A stretch of DNA of 64,000 nt, taken from CALSMU01 sp965230225. Its GTDB lineage: Bacteria; Bacteroidota; Bacteroidia; Flavobacteriales_D; Parvicellaceae. The stretch lies in NCBI GenBank assembly GCA_965230225.1, contig CBDDKM010000006.1, positions 434,001 to 498,000 of the forward strand. The letters are read 5' to 3'. Positions 34,486 to 43,489 of this stretch are shown piece after piece. The number at the start of each line of letters is the position of its first letter. The stretch's first letter is position 1. The notes beneath the pieces were generated by a model, which was not told the origin of the DNA, made no database searches, and saw only the letters and a list, made by a program, of their open reading frames with translations. The position numbers and the translations under genes are program-made.

Positions 34486-36319
34486 CACTATTCTTTCTTG
34501 CTTGATGATTTTAATATTCCTACCGGGGTATACTCAATCTTACTCCATAATTGAAGCAGAAGAAGTAGTCTCTTTGATGGAAGATTCTACCATAGCAATT
34601 ATTGATGTAAGTAAAGAAGCAGATTACAACACGGAGCATTTACCGGGAGCTATTAATGTAAGTAGATCACATTTTACTGATCAGGAAGCAGACTTTGGTG
34701 GAGTAATAGCTCCAAAAGCTCAAATGGAAGAATTACTGAGTCAACTGGGAATCACTCCAACAACCAGGTTAATCCTGTACGATAATAAAGGGTTATGTGA
34801 AGCAGCAAGGCTTTGGTGGATTTTGAATCGATACGGTCATAAAAACATGCAATTGATGAATGGAGGGCTTGCCTATTGGAAACTGAACAACTACCCTCTT
34901 TCTTCAGAAATTCCTCCAATTACCAAAACAAATTATCAATTTGAAGGAGAAATCAACAATGCGCATTACGCATCTTTGGAAGATGTACAAAATGCCATTG
35001 ATAACCCCAACATTGCTTTACTGGACGCCAGAACGCTGGATGAGTATACCGGTCAGTTTCAGAAAAATGGAGCATTTAAAGCAGGAAGAATTCCCAATAG
35101 TGAATGGTGCGATTGGGGAAACAATGTAGATTATGATTCCACTCAAAAATTCAAATCGATAAATGAATTAAATGCCCTGTACAGTAACTTAGGTATCACA
35201 CCGGATCAGGAAGTCATTGTATATTGCCAATCGGGAGTGAGATCAGCTCATACTACTTTTGTATTAACTGAATTATTAGGATTCAAAAATGTAAAAAACT
35301 ACGACGGTTCCTGGATTGAATGGAGTTACCACGATGATCTTTCTATCGACTCGGGATTCGTAGCCAAAACCATAACAGACAACAACAATTTAACATCAAT
35401 TGGAGAAAGCATGAAACAAATCAGCGTGGATTACTGGAATTTATTTACCGAATCGTTCGGGTCGTTTGCTAACTACACCTGGAACGAAATCACCTTTAAT
35501 GTACCAAACTGGTATGTCAACTACTTTTGGATGTTGGTGGCATTGTCGCTAATTGTTTGGGCATTGGAAGCTATGTTTCCATGGAGAAAAAACCAACCGC
35601 TTGTTCGTAAAGACTTTTGGTTGGACGCTTTTTACATGTTCTTTAACTTTTACATTTTTAAGATCATCATATTCATGGCCTTCTCCAATGTAACGGAGCA
35701 AGCATTTAAAGATCTTTTTGGAGGAGATTTATCCAAGTTAGCGCTCATTAACCTTAAAGATTTCCCGGAGTGGGTACAACTATTAATTTTCTTTGTGGCA
35801 ACGGATTTCATTCAGTGGTTTACACACGTTATTCTGCATCGTTACGAGTTTTTCTGGCGTTTCCATAAAGTTCATCACTCTGTGGAGCAAATGGGATTTG
35901 CAGCCCACTTAAGGTACCACTGGATGGAGAATGTTTTCTACACTCCAATGAAGTACATCATGGTAATGCTAATCGGTGGTTTTACTCCGGATCAGGCGTT
36001 CATTGTATTCTATACTGCCATCACCATCGGTCACTTAAACCATGCTAACATCAAGTTGAATTACGGTCCGTTAAAGTATATTTTTAATAGTCCGGAGATG
36101 CACATTTGGCACCATGCTTACACATTGCCGGAAAACCACAAACACGGAGTTAACTTTGGTATCTCACTGAGTATTTGGGACTATATATTTAGAACCAACT
36201 ACATACCGGAATCAGGAAGAGACATCCGATTGGGGTTTGAAGACATTGAGGAGTTCCCACAAGGATTCTTTGGTCAATTGATCTATGGGTTTGGCCCCGA
36301 TAAAAAGAAGAAAAAATAA
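34469..36319 (+). CDS. Double rhodanese fused to a fatty acid hydroxylase (sterol desaturase) domain
   Basis: 616 residues from the ATG at 34469 (a TTG at 34460 is in frame). Signal peptide (INTILSCLMILIFLPGYTQ). Rhodanese domain 1 (~30-145) lacks the active cysteine loop (YDNKGLCEAAR). Domain 2 (~165-300) has the active CQSGVR loop and is preceded by LLDARTLDEYTG, the layout of thiosulfate sulfurtransferases. The C-terminal ~270 residues are a polytopic di-iron hydroxylase with HRYEFFWRFHKVHHS, GHLNH and HIWHH boxes. Joining a periplasmic sulfur transferase to a membrane hydroxylase is unusual. The sulfite dehydrogenase and cytochrome genes upstream tie it to sulfur oxidation. Confidence 0.88.
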   Translation: MNWKINTILSCLMILIFLPGYTQSYSIIEAEEVVSLMEDSTIAIIDVSKEADYNTEHLPGAINVSRSHFTDQEADFGGVIAPKAQMEELLSQLGITPTTRLILYDNKGLCEAARLWWILNRYGHKNMQLMNGGLAYWKLNNYPLSSEIPPITKTNYQFEGEINNAHYASLEDVQNAIDNPNIALLDARTLDEYTGQFQKNGAFKAGRIPNSEWCDWGNNVDYDSTQKFKSINELNALYSNLGITPDQEVIVYCQSGVRSAHTTFVLTELLGFKNVKNYDGSWIEWSYHDDLSIDSGFVAKTITDNNNLTSIGESMKQISVDYWNLFTESFGSFANYTWNEITFNVPNWYVNYFWMLVALSLIVWALEAMFPWRKNQPLVRKDFWLDAFYMFFNFYIFKIIIFMAFSNVTEQAFKDLFGGDLSKLALINLKDFPEWVQLLIFFVATDFIQWFTHVILHRYEFFWRFHKVHHSVEQMGFAAHLRYHWMENVFYTPMKYIMVMLIGGFTPDQAFIVFYTAITIGHLNHANIKLNYGPLKYIFNSPEMHIWHHAYTLPENHKHGVNFGISLSIWDYIFRTNYIPESGRDIRLGFEDIEEFPQGFFGQLIYGFGPDKKKKK

Positions 36320-36349
36320 ACTTTGATTCTTTAACAATATGACTCCCCA

Positions 36350-37624
36350 ATGCTTAGTTTTACCAACCAACAACTCGGCTTGGTGAAACTATTGAACAAA
36401 TACAAACTACCGCTATTAGTTAGCGGAATTGCTCTGTTAGCTTATTTCATTTGGTTTTCTGTAATCAACTTGAATATCGGAGAAAGCGTTATGTTCTCTT
36501 CGGTAGATGCCCGATCTTATTTGTCAGTAGCCGATTGGATTCAGCATAATACTGCATCCCCCTATATTGCTGTTAGACCGGTACTCTATCCTACTCTAAT
36601 AATACTATCCAGATCAATTGGCGGATATCACGGTATTTGGCTCATGCAGGTATTGTTTTGGGTGGTAACCGCTAATTTCACTTTTTTCAGTGTGCTTAAG
36701 CTTACCAATAAAAAGGTACTTTCTTTTGTCGCTCTGGCTATTTTCATCTCTAACGTTTCACTGGTATCACTCACCCTACATGGTTTATCAGAAATTACTA
36801 CTGCTCTTTTGCTTTCTATATTGGTGTATTGTACTATACTAAACCGAAAGCATTTATTAGAAGTAAAATTCATTCATACAGTTGTACTTCTTCTGGGACT
36901 ATTAACTATCGTTAGGCCATTATTCCTTTTACCACTATTGGGGATTCTTTGCTTGCTACCAGTCTTACATTTAAAAAAGTACTTTCAAAAGCCCATCAAA
37001 TTGACATGGTTAGCTCTTGCTCTACTTCCGGTTCTTATTCAGGGAACCATCATCAAGTTAGAATACAATGAGTTTGGTATTTCCACCAGAAGCTCCGATA
37101 CGGTAGATTTTTACCTTATGGCTCAAAGCATGCATCAAATTGAAAACATTGAGGTAAACGAAGCAAGAGCCATCATTACCGAAATGAATCAGGATGAGCG
37201 TTGGCAATATAAAATGGATCATTTAGGCAAGATGACATCCAACCTTTTTCAAAACGTAGAAAACAACATCAAAGCTGATGCTATTTATCTAGCCTCTGCA
37301 GGAGGTAATGAAAACCTTGGATTAAGAAATTACATGAAAGGAGTTAACCTTTGCTTCTTCATACTACACTATATATTCCTTGCTGGACTTATTGTTTACA
37401 CTGTTTACCTATTCAGAAAGAAACAATGGTTCGAATTAGCTTTCTTATGGTTTTTAACCTTGCTGGCCATGTACTATATCGTGGCTTCCGGTGTTTCATT
37501 TTGGCAGGGAGATCGACTCGTATTACCAGCTATGGTGGTATGGCTATGCAGTTACTTTTATTTAGCTCACAGCTATTCTATTTGGCTAAAGAAAGATGCT
37601 AAAGCTCTTGAAACTCAAACGTAG
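36350..37624 (+). CDS. Polytopic membrane protein, possible GT-C glycosyltransferase
   Basis: 424 residues with about ten membrane helices. An early loop carries SSVDARSYLSVADWI, where an acidic residue after the first helix is typical of GT-C enzymes that use lipid-linked sugars. The C-terminus has WQGDRLVLPAMVVWL. No specific family is certain. It begins 30 bases after the rhodanese-hydroxylase gene, so it could share that transcript. Its 3' end overlaps the convergent HmuY-like gene by 26 bases. Confidence 0.6.
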   Translation: MLSFTNQQLGLVKLLNKYKLPLLVSGIALLAYFIWFSVINLNIGESVMFSSVDARSYLSVADWIQHNTASPYIAVRPVLYPTLIILSRSIGGYHGIWLMQVLFWVVTANFTFFSVLKLTNKKVLSFVALAIFISNVSLVSLTLHGLSEITTALLLSILVYCTILNRKHLLEVKFIHTVVLLLGLLTIVRPLFLLPLLGILCLLPVLHLKKYFQKPIKLTWLALALLPVLIQGTIIKLEYNEFGISTRSSDTVDFYLMAQSMHQIENIEVNEARAIITEMNQDERWQYKMDHLGKMTSNLFQNVENNIKADAIYLASAGGNENLGLRNYMKGVNLCFFILHYIFLAGLIVYTVYLFRKKQWFELAFLWFLTLLAMYYIVASGVSFWQGDRLVLPAMVVWLCSYFYLAHSYSIWLKKDAKALETQT

Positions 37625-38567
37625 GAGTACCTTTTTGCCCCATATCATCATAGAAATCGATAAAATGTAACTTGTAATACTTTTCTTCAGTGCTTTTAAT
37701 AATATAATTCTGATTAGAATGAACGGTATAACTACTGGTTCCGAAATCGTAAAATTTCCAATTATACCCTATTACATCAATAGACTCTGAGAAGGTAAGG
37801 TCATTGATGTCATCAGCAGTTATTTCATCAAATTCCTTATCAAACAGCCGTGCTACCTGTACGCCGTTTCGATTTGCTAAAGCTCCTGTAACCAAATATG
37901 GCGAAGGAGGAACTTCATTAAATATGTGAGTATATTGAGTAAAGGATAAATCCCAATCTTCTTTTAAGGGCTCTACCTCTACCACTGCATTATCTAACGA
38001 GAAGAAAGTAAGATTATACGATTCGTCTTTAGGAATTGTGGCGATATAAGCATCGCTCCCATCCAGGTTTGCTACGTCAATTTGATATTCGATTGAATTA
38101 TACGATTGTAAAATCATTTTCTTAAATCCCTGATGAGCTCCGGTTGGGTCATAACCTCTGTCTATCACAAACACCTCTCCTGAGGCCCAGTTTCCAATGG
38201 CAGTACTATCTATGTTGCCAGAAGGGACATCCCAATTAAAGTGCAATCCAGCAGTATCTATTACGCTATTCATGTTTGTTTCTCCTGTGTTTGATGCAGC
38301 CATCATTTTGGCAGAGTTTAAAACAACGTGATAGCCATTAGCAGAAGTTTCAAAACCAAGATCCCAAATAACCTTTAGGTTCTGCTGCACCATCGAATTT
38401 GTTTCCAAATCGAAGTACAGTTGATAGCGATAATCTGATTCCATAGACACCTCTCCAGTAACCATATTACCTGTAGAATGTGGCTTAACGGGTAGCTCCT
38501 CTTTTTCGCACGAAAAAAAGCCCATAACAATTAGTCCAACCAATAGTTTACTTATCCTTTTTTTCAT
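37599..38567 (-). CDS. hmuY: HmuY-family heme-binding lipoprotein
   Basis: 322 residues from the ATG at 38567. Lipoprotein signal LLVGLIVMGFFSC. The HmuY-type beta domain shows repeated WDLGF / WDLSFTQYTHIF and YKLHFIDFYDD segments. HmuY proteins bind heme on the cell surface and pass it to the TonB-dependent receptor, encoded immediately upstream (20-bp overlap). It is the last gene of the six-gene heme/iron operon. It overlaps the opposing gene's end, with no separate terminator. The heme-binding residues cannot be fixed from sequence alone. Confidence 0.85.
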   Translation of the reverse strand: MKKRISKLLVGLIVMGFFSCEKEELPVKPHSTGNMVTGEVSMESDYRYQLYFDLETNSMVQQNLKVIWDLGFETSANGYHVVLNSAKMMAASNTGETNMNSVIDTAGLHFNWDVPSGNIDSTAIGNWASGEVFVIDRGYDPTGAHQGFKKMILQSYNSIEYQIDVANLDGSDAYIATIPKDESYNLTFFSLDNAVVEVEPLKEDWDLSFTQYTHIFNEVPPSPYLVTGALANRNGVQVARLFDKEFDEITADDINDLTFSESIDVIGYNWKFYDFGTSSYTVHSNQNYIIKSTEEKYYKLHFIDFYDDMGQKGTPTFEFQEL

Positions 38568-40791
38568 GATCAAAATTTAAAGTCATCTTTACAAAATAGG
38601 TTCTTCCCATTCCAATAGGAGCACTTCCACTACTCCCACTGTGTGCAGTTCCTTGCACCATAGCATTTACATTGGTAACATTTAGAATATTCTTACTTCC
38701 TAATAATACTTGTAGTCGCTTATTCCAAAAGTGCTTTCCAACACTTACATCAGCAGTATGGTAAGAATCAATATAAGTAGCTATTACATTGTCATCTCCA
38801 TCAACCGCAAACCCGGGCAACCTTCCGGAATACTTATAGAAAAGTGAAGCAAACCACTTCGTTTTAGGAAACTCCTGATTAATATTACACCTCCATTCGG
38901 GAGTATAACTAAACCTCTCTACCGGACTGTCTTCTGATAAGAAGTTATACCTTCCTGTGTAGGACCCACTCAAGTTAATCTTGGTATGTATATAGCTTAA
39001 GCTATAATTTAACTGCATACCGTGTGTTTGAAAATTACCAATGTTAACATAGGTGTATTGCGTCCCATCCACCAGAGCAAGGGTTATTAGATTATAAATC
39101 TGATTATAAAATGTTGTTGCTTCTACTTTATGAGTTCTATTCTTAATGCTCTTACTATAGCTATAGGAAAGACTTGCATTGTGCGACTGTTCTGCTACCA
39201 GGTTAGTGTCTCCCTGGATGTTGTGATTAATATCTACAAAATCAAAATAAAGTTCTTTTAAAGAAGGCGCTCTAAACCCTTTAGCATAAGAAGCTCTCAA
39301 ACTACCTTTATCTGTATGATACTTAAAGTTGATCGAAGGTGTTAGTGGAGCTTGATAAACGGTGTTATACGCATACCTCAATCCAGGTCTAATGATCCAC
39401 TTTTCAGTTGGTTGATACTCAACACTACCATAGACAGCATAATCGCCCAATGCCTGAGTTTGATCTTTAATTCTACGTCCGAACGCTTCTTCGTGATTAA
39501 AGTCTATCCCAATTTGAAAATTTACGTCCAAACTATCGTTGGAGGTAGAATAACTACTTCTCAATATCCACTGGTTAAATCTGGTGGTGTCTTGCGCACC
39601 TTCATTGGTGCTTAGCGATTGCTCCAAAGTGGTGAGGTCCTTGAAATAAGTGTTTTTTATCCTGGTAAAATCATTATATGCCAGCGTGGTATTGATCAAA
39701 TCAGTTTCATTAATCCTCTGCTGATGAAATAAGGAATGATCCATTCTTGTGGTATAGTAATAATCATCAAATGCTGTTTCCCCATACGGGTTTCGTGGCA
39801 AACCTTTATTGGTGATTTTCTCGTCAAAATACCTGAAGGCATACTTAATGTTTCCCTCGTTTAATTTGTAGTTATAGCTAACTTTTCCAAATAACTGTTC
39901 TTTTGGTTTCCAGCTTTTAAACCTGGAGCTATCTGCAATTCTGGTAGGTTCGCCAAACAATTGATCTCCTTCTATCCATCCATCAAAATAATTTCTTCCT
40001 CCTCCAATGGAGATGGTATGTTTCTTTTCTGAAAAAGATACTCCCCCATCCACGTTGTATTTACCAATGTTTTCGTAATAAGAATTAGCCGAAGTAGAAA
40101 TGGTTTTTCCTTTATTGCTTTTTGTGATCAGGTTGATAACTCCTGCCAGAGAGTTGGTACCAAAGTTAACCGACATTGGTCCCTGGATAATCTCAATTCT
40201 TTCAATGTCATTCAGGTTGATTTGGCTTAGATCAATGTTGCCATTCAGTCTACCGATCATGGGTACACCATCAATTAATATCTTAACATTTTCACCTCCC
40301 AGCCCCTGAATACTCATCCCAGAGCCAAGGATATTGTCTTCAGACAAGGTAATGTTCATTTCATTAGCCAGTACATCCTTTAAGCTTACTGCCGCCATTT
40401 TTTCGATTTTCTTTTTATCGATTATGGTAATGCGTTGCACTGCTTTTTCAGGATCATTGGCAGAATACTGCCCGGTTACTACAAATGGTTTTAACTCTGA
40501 CACATTAGACTCCAGATAAATTTTAACATTCTCATTGGGGCGAATAACTTTTTGCAGTTTGTGATGCCCAATAAAGCTCACCTCGATGGTTAAAGATGGT
40601 TCCTGATCAAAACCTATGGCAACTTTTCCATTCATGTCGGTAATGAGGTATTTATTTCTCTCCATTACCAGAACATGAGCATTAGGGATAGGATCAAACT
40701 CCTGATCGAGAACAGTAATAACAGCTTCCTGCCCCGTTCCCAACCAGGAGATGAATAACAAAACAAACGATAAAAAAGCTCTAATTTTCAT
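38548..40791 (-). CDS. hmuR: TonB-dependent outer-membrane receptor (heme/iron)
   Basis: 747 residues with signal peptide (FLSFVLLFISWLGTGQ). A carboxypeptidase-like beta domain (~20-100) and a plug domain (~115-230; VSLKDVLANEMNITLSEDN, IEIIQGPMSVNFGTNSLAG) lead to a 22-strand barrel ending in FVKMTLNFDHEKKDK. The neighbours (two HmuY-type proteins, CbiX-like lipoprotein, flavin reductase) point to heme or a metal-porphyrin as substrate. It overlaps the DUF6686-like gene by 11 bases and the HmuY gene by 20 bases. The gene symbol rests on context. Confidence 0.85.
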   Translation of the reverse strand: MKIRAFLSFVLLFISWLGTGQEAVITVLDQEFDPIPNAHVLVMERNKYLITDMNGKVAIGFDQEPSLTIEVSFIGHHKLQKVIRPNENVKIYLESNVSELKPFVVTGQYSANDPEKAVQRITIIDKKKIEKMAAVSLKDVLANEMNITLSEDNILGSGMSIQGLGGENVKILIDGVPMIGRLNGNIDLSQINLNDIERIEIIQGPMSVNFGTNSLAGVINLITKSNKGKTISTSANSYYENIGKYNVDGGVSFSEKKHTISIGGGRNYFDGWIEGDQLFGEPTRIADSSRFKSWKPKEQLFGKVSYNYKLNEGNIKYAFRYFDEKITNKGLPRNPYGETAFDDYYYTTRMDHSLFHQQRINETDLINTTLAYNDFTRIKNTYFKDLTTLEQSLSTNEGAQDTTRFNQWILRSSYSTSNDSLDVNFQIGIDFNHEEAFGRRIKDQTQALGDYAVYGSVEYQPTEKWIIRPGLRYAYNTVYQAPLTPSINFKYHTDKGSLRASYAKGFRAPSLKELYFDFVDINHNIQGDTNLVAEQSHNASLSYSYSKSIKNRTHKVEATTFYNQIYNLITLALVDGTQYTYVNIGNFQTHGMQLNYSLSYIHTKINLSGSYTGRYNFLSEDSPVERFSYTPEWRCNINQEFPKTKWFASLFYKYSGRLPGFAVDGDDNVIATYIDSYHTADVSVGKHFWNKRLQVLLGSKNILNVTNVNAMVQGTAHSGSSGSAPIGMGRTYFVKMTLNFDHEKKDK

Positions 40792-41104
40792 TTACTCTGG
40801 TTAACTCGTTAACAGACATCATTAAATTGGAGCAGTTCAATAATTCCACGGTATGGGCTAAGTCTTCGTAGGTGAAGGATATTTTAACATCTTTATTTTT
40901 AGTATTAACCACAAATGTGCGATCCATGATCTCGCTTCCACGGATATCCATGTAAAAGCTAATTTCTCTAAACACACGATTAAAGTCTTGATACTCCTCC
41001 TGGTTTAGTGTCATTAACACATTCCCTAAACACAATTGTATATCTCCACAACAATCGCAAATTGCAATGTGACCATACTCGTTTTCGTGTAAAATTTCCA
41101 TCAT
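40781..41104 (-). CDS. DUF6686-like small cytoplasmic protein
   Basis: 107 residues, no signal peptide. ICDCCGDIQLCLGNVLMTL near the N-terminus, with a CxCC cluster, fits DUF6686-type proteins that occur in Bacteroidota heme/iron loci. The cysteines could bind a metal. Start and stop both overlap neighbouring genes (ATGA at 41101-41104 and 11 bases with the receptor), so it is translated with them. Its role could be iron sensing or handling at the inner face; this is inference. Confidence 0.7.
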   Translation of the reverse strand: MMEILHENEYGHIAICDCCGDIQLCLGNVLMTLNQEEYQDFNRVFREISFYMDIRGSEIMDRTFVVNTKNKDVKISFTYEDLAHTVELLNCSNLMMSVNELTRVNEN

Positions 41105-42513
41105 ACTTTACTAAATTTTCTTTTGTAAGTCATTAAATCCGAAATACCATCTAAAATTGATCCGGTAGGACAAAGTAATCTGCACCAGATCATAGGATAA
41201 ACCATTGTTACCAATACGGTAATTACAGCAACCACAAACCATACAGAAAGCACACTTAATCCAAATAAATCTGGGAACAATTCGTAATTACTCCAACTCC
41301 TCAGTCCTAGTAATATTCCTGTTAATAAGATTACTGTTAGGGCCATTCTAATTCTCTTAACCCACTTGTTAGATATGAAAAACTTGCGTTGTGTTTTCCA
41401 CGGATTGGTTTTGATGACTAGTCGCTGTACATTTCCAAATGGGCATACGTATTTACAATATGTGTTCTTTCCCCATATAGCCCCAAGCAACACAAAGAGG
41501 GAGTATAATCCAACAAATGAAGAAACAGATGTTCCTAGAAATGGATGCAAGAAAGAAATGTAGGTAAATGAACTGTTCAGGAAAAACCCAATATAGATTG
41601 CAGAAAGAATACTGAGAATTAATACTGATTTTTTGGATTTCTTCATCCATTTTTGAACTCCAAATACGAACATTAAGAAGATCACTGCAATATGGATAAT
41701 CCAGGAATTGTTTAACGCTGCAGAAAGACTAAAAAAGTTTACCTCGTCTATATCTGCGTAGTTGGAAACTGGATCGGGAATTGCTTCTCCCATTAACTCT
41801 GAAACCGTTGTTGCAATGGCCTCAGAACTCAATGTTGCCCCCGAAACAGCATCGATTTGCTGTTCTCCACCCGCTAGCGATACAGTATTAAATTGCTCAT
41901 AAAACCCTGCTTGCTTGATGTCTGCCAGGTAACTCTCTGTTTCTTTAGATGAAATGTGCTCAACTCTTTTAATGAATCCATCACTTCCTAAAATAACTCC
42001 TACCTGAATTTCACCTGCATACCCTCTAACATTTTTTACAATGTGTGTACTTTCTAAATAAATTGATTGTTCTTTAGATTCTTCTGAGGTAATAGTGGCA
42101 AAATACATATCCATAGAAGGTTTGATTTCTACCGAATCATTTGCTCCGGAAAACTCTTTTGCATGTACGAGAATCTTATCTTTTAATTCTTTCGACAATC
42201 CTGGGTTATGTTGCTCATCGGCCACCATCCCCCAGTTTTTTGGCTCCTCTTTTTTGTCCAGAATTAATCCATGCCCAAAACCCTCTTCCTCCTCAAACTC
42301 CAATAAGTTGTAAGTAGTTTGATTGGTTTTGTTGTCAACACCATCACTCCCCACCATAACAGGATTGGAGTATTCGGTTTCCTCAGTTTCTAAACTGAGA
42401 ATCTCGATGGAGTGCATGATGGGGCCATTTACCCAGAAATAAAGGAAGATAATTGCCACCAATGCTGTGGCAACTACCTTCTTTATTTGTGCTATGTTAA
42501 AACTGCCAGCCAT
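41101..42513 (-). CDS. Membrane FMN-binding / 4Fe-4S reductase (NosR/RnfG-like)
   Basis: 470 residues. An N-terminal membrane helix (~12-30) is followed by a periplasmic FMN-binding domain whose flavin attachment site is SGATLSS (~219-225). Then five or six membrane helices follow and two NapH/NosR-type CxxxCP motifs (CKYVCPFGN and CRLLCPTGS) on the cytoplasmic side. Such proteins carry electrons across the membrane to an external flavin. In this operon it would supply reducing power outside the inner membrane, perhaps to reduce ferric heme or assist demetallation. The ATGA overlap with the next gene supports co-translation. Confidence 0.85.
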   Translation of the reverse strand: MAGSFNIAQIKKVVATALVAIIFLYFWVNGPIMHSIEILSLETEETEYSNPVMVGSDGVDNKTNQTTYNLLEFEEEEGFGHGLILDKKEEPKNWGMVADEQHNPGLSKELKDKILVHAKEFSGANDSVEIKPSMDMYFATITSEESKEQSIYLESTHIVKNVRGYAGEIQVGVILGSDGFIKRVEHISSKETESYLADIKQAGFYEQFNTVSLAGGEQQIDAVSGATLSSEAIATTVSELMGEAIPDPVSNYADIDEVNFFSLSAALNNSWIIHIAVIFLMFVFGVQKWMKKSKKSVLILSILSAIYIGFFLNSSFTYISFLHPFLGTSVSSFVGLYSLFVLLGAIWGKNTYCKYVCPFGNVQRLVIKTNPWKTQRKFFISNKWVKRIRMALTVILLTGILLGLRSWSNYELFPDLFGLSVLSVWFVVAVITVLVTMVYPMIWCRLLCPTGSILDGISDLMTYKRKFSKV

Positions 42514-42520
42514 GCGATAT

Positions 42521-43423
42521 TTATAGGTCTTCGGCAGTTTTATTTGCTATATCTACGACCCAATTATTGAGGTTGGCATCCGGCAGAATAGCGTCTTGCT
42601 TGTACAAGACATTTCCAGGCACCATATCGCAGGCTTTTTGAATGATATCTTTTTGGAAGTATGGATCGTTAGCTACCAAAATTGGAATAACGATTACATT
42701 GTCTTCCAGTTCCATTAATTGCTCAATTCCTTTAACTGTTGGCTCTGTAGAATACCCTACAAGGTGGCCACACCAAGAATAGGCAATGCTTTCATGACCA
42801 GTTTTAATTTTTAGGTACTTACCTATTTCATCAACCATTTCTTCCCATTGTTGGTTGTAGTCAGCATCTCCGTAAGCTACTAATAATACAGCTTCATTAT
42901 CAGGGTTTTGGCTTAACGCTTCTACCCTTCGTTCAACATTTTTCTTAAGTATGGTTGAATAATCCAAAGGCGGAGCAATACTCACTCTTGCTTTTGATTT
43001 ATAAACTTCAATTTCCTCTTTTTTAATCTCTTCTACAGCTTTTGGATCTGCACTAACACCAAGAATTACTGGAATATCGTGGCTGTAATGAGAACTAACC
43101 GTTAAGAAAATAGGTACAACAATTACTTCGTCAAACCCTTCTTCATCAAACTCTTTCATTCTGGTTGCGATAGAAGGCTCATTGTACTCCATAAAAGCTG
43201 TAGTTACTTTACTGATTTTAGGATTAGAAAGAATCTCTTCTTTCACTTGATCTTCTACATCAAGCAACATGTTTCTCCATGATTCTGCTACCGATCCATG
43301 ATTTACCAATAGAACTCCAATTTTCTTATCCGATCCTGATTCGTTTGCTGCATTCTCTGACTTTCCGCAAGAAGTAGCAATAATCGCTATTGCGATAAAA
43401 AGTGTATTAATAATATATTTCAT
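42521..43423 (-). CDS. CbiX/CbiK-type chelatase as a lipoprotein
   Basis: 300 residues. The signal ends IAIIATSCGK, so the protein is lipid-anchored outside the inner membrane. The first half keeps the class II chelatase residues: VNHGS (~39-43) and PIFLTVSSHYSHDIP (~105-119), the histidines that bind metal. The second half repeats the fold but is degenerate (VAYGD, and VANDPYFQKDI without the histidine). CbiX normally inserts cobalt or iron into sirohydrochlorin in the cytoplasm. An exported copy in a heme-uptake operon suggests reverse chemistry (metal removal) or metal delivery. Confidence 0.85.
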   Translation of the reverse strand: MKYIINTLFIAIAIIATSCGKSENAANESGSDKKIGVLLVNHGSVAESWRNMLLDVEDQVKEEILSNPKISKVTTAFMEYNEPSIATRMKEFDEEGFDEVIVVPIFLTVSSHYSHDIPVILGVSADPKAVEEIKKEEIEVYKSKARVSIAPPLDYSTILKKNVERRVEALSQNPDNEAVLLVAYGDADYNQQWEEMVDEIGKYLKIKTGHESIAYSWCGHLVGYSTEPTVKGIEQLMELEDNVIVIPILVANDPYFQKDIIQKACDMVPGNVLYKQDAILPDANLNNWVVDIANKTAEDL

Positions 43424-43424
43424 A

Positions 43425-43473
43425 ATTCCCTGTTTTTATTACTCCCTGGCCCTCCGAAGAGGACACAGGGAAT
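43425..43473 (-). promoter_or_regulatory. Intercistronic hairpin with a C(UUCG)G tetraloop
   Basis: ATTCCCTGT (43425-43433) pairs perfectly with ACAGGGAAT (43465-43473). Inside, on the minus strand, CCTC-TTCG-GAGG forms the very stable UUCG tetraloop (43451-43462). It lies between the HmuY-T9SS gene and the CbiX gene, and one arm of the outer stem ends two bases before the CbiX ATG. It probably sets mRNA stability or reduces downstream expression. Confidence 0.65.
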
Positions 43474-43489
43474 AATGACATACACAATG

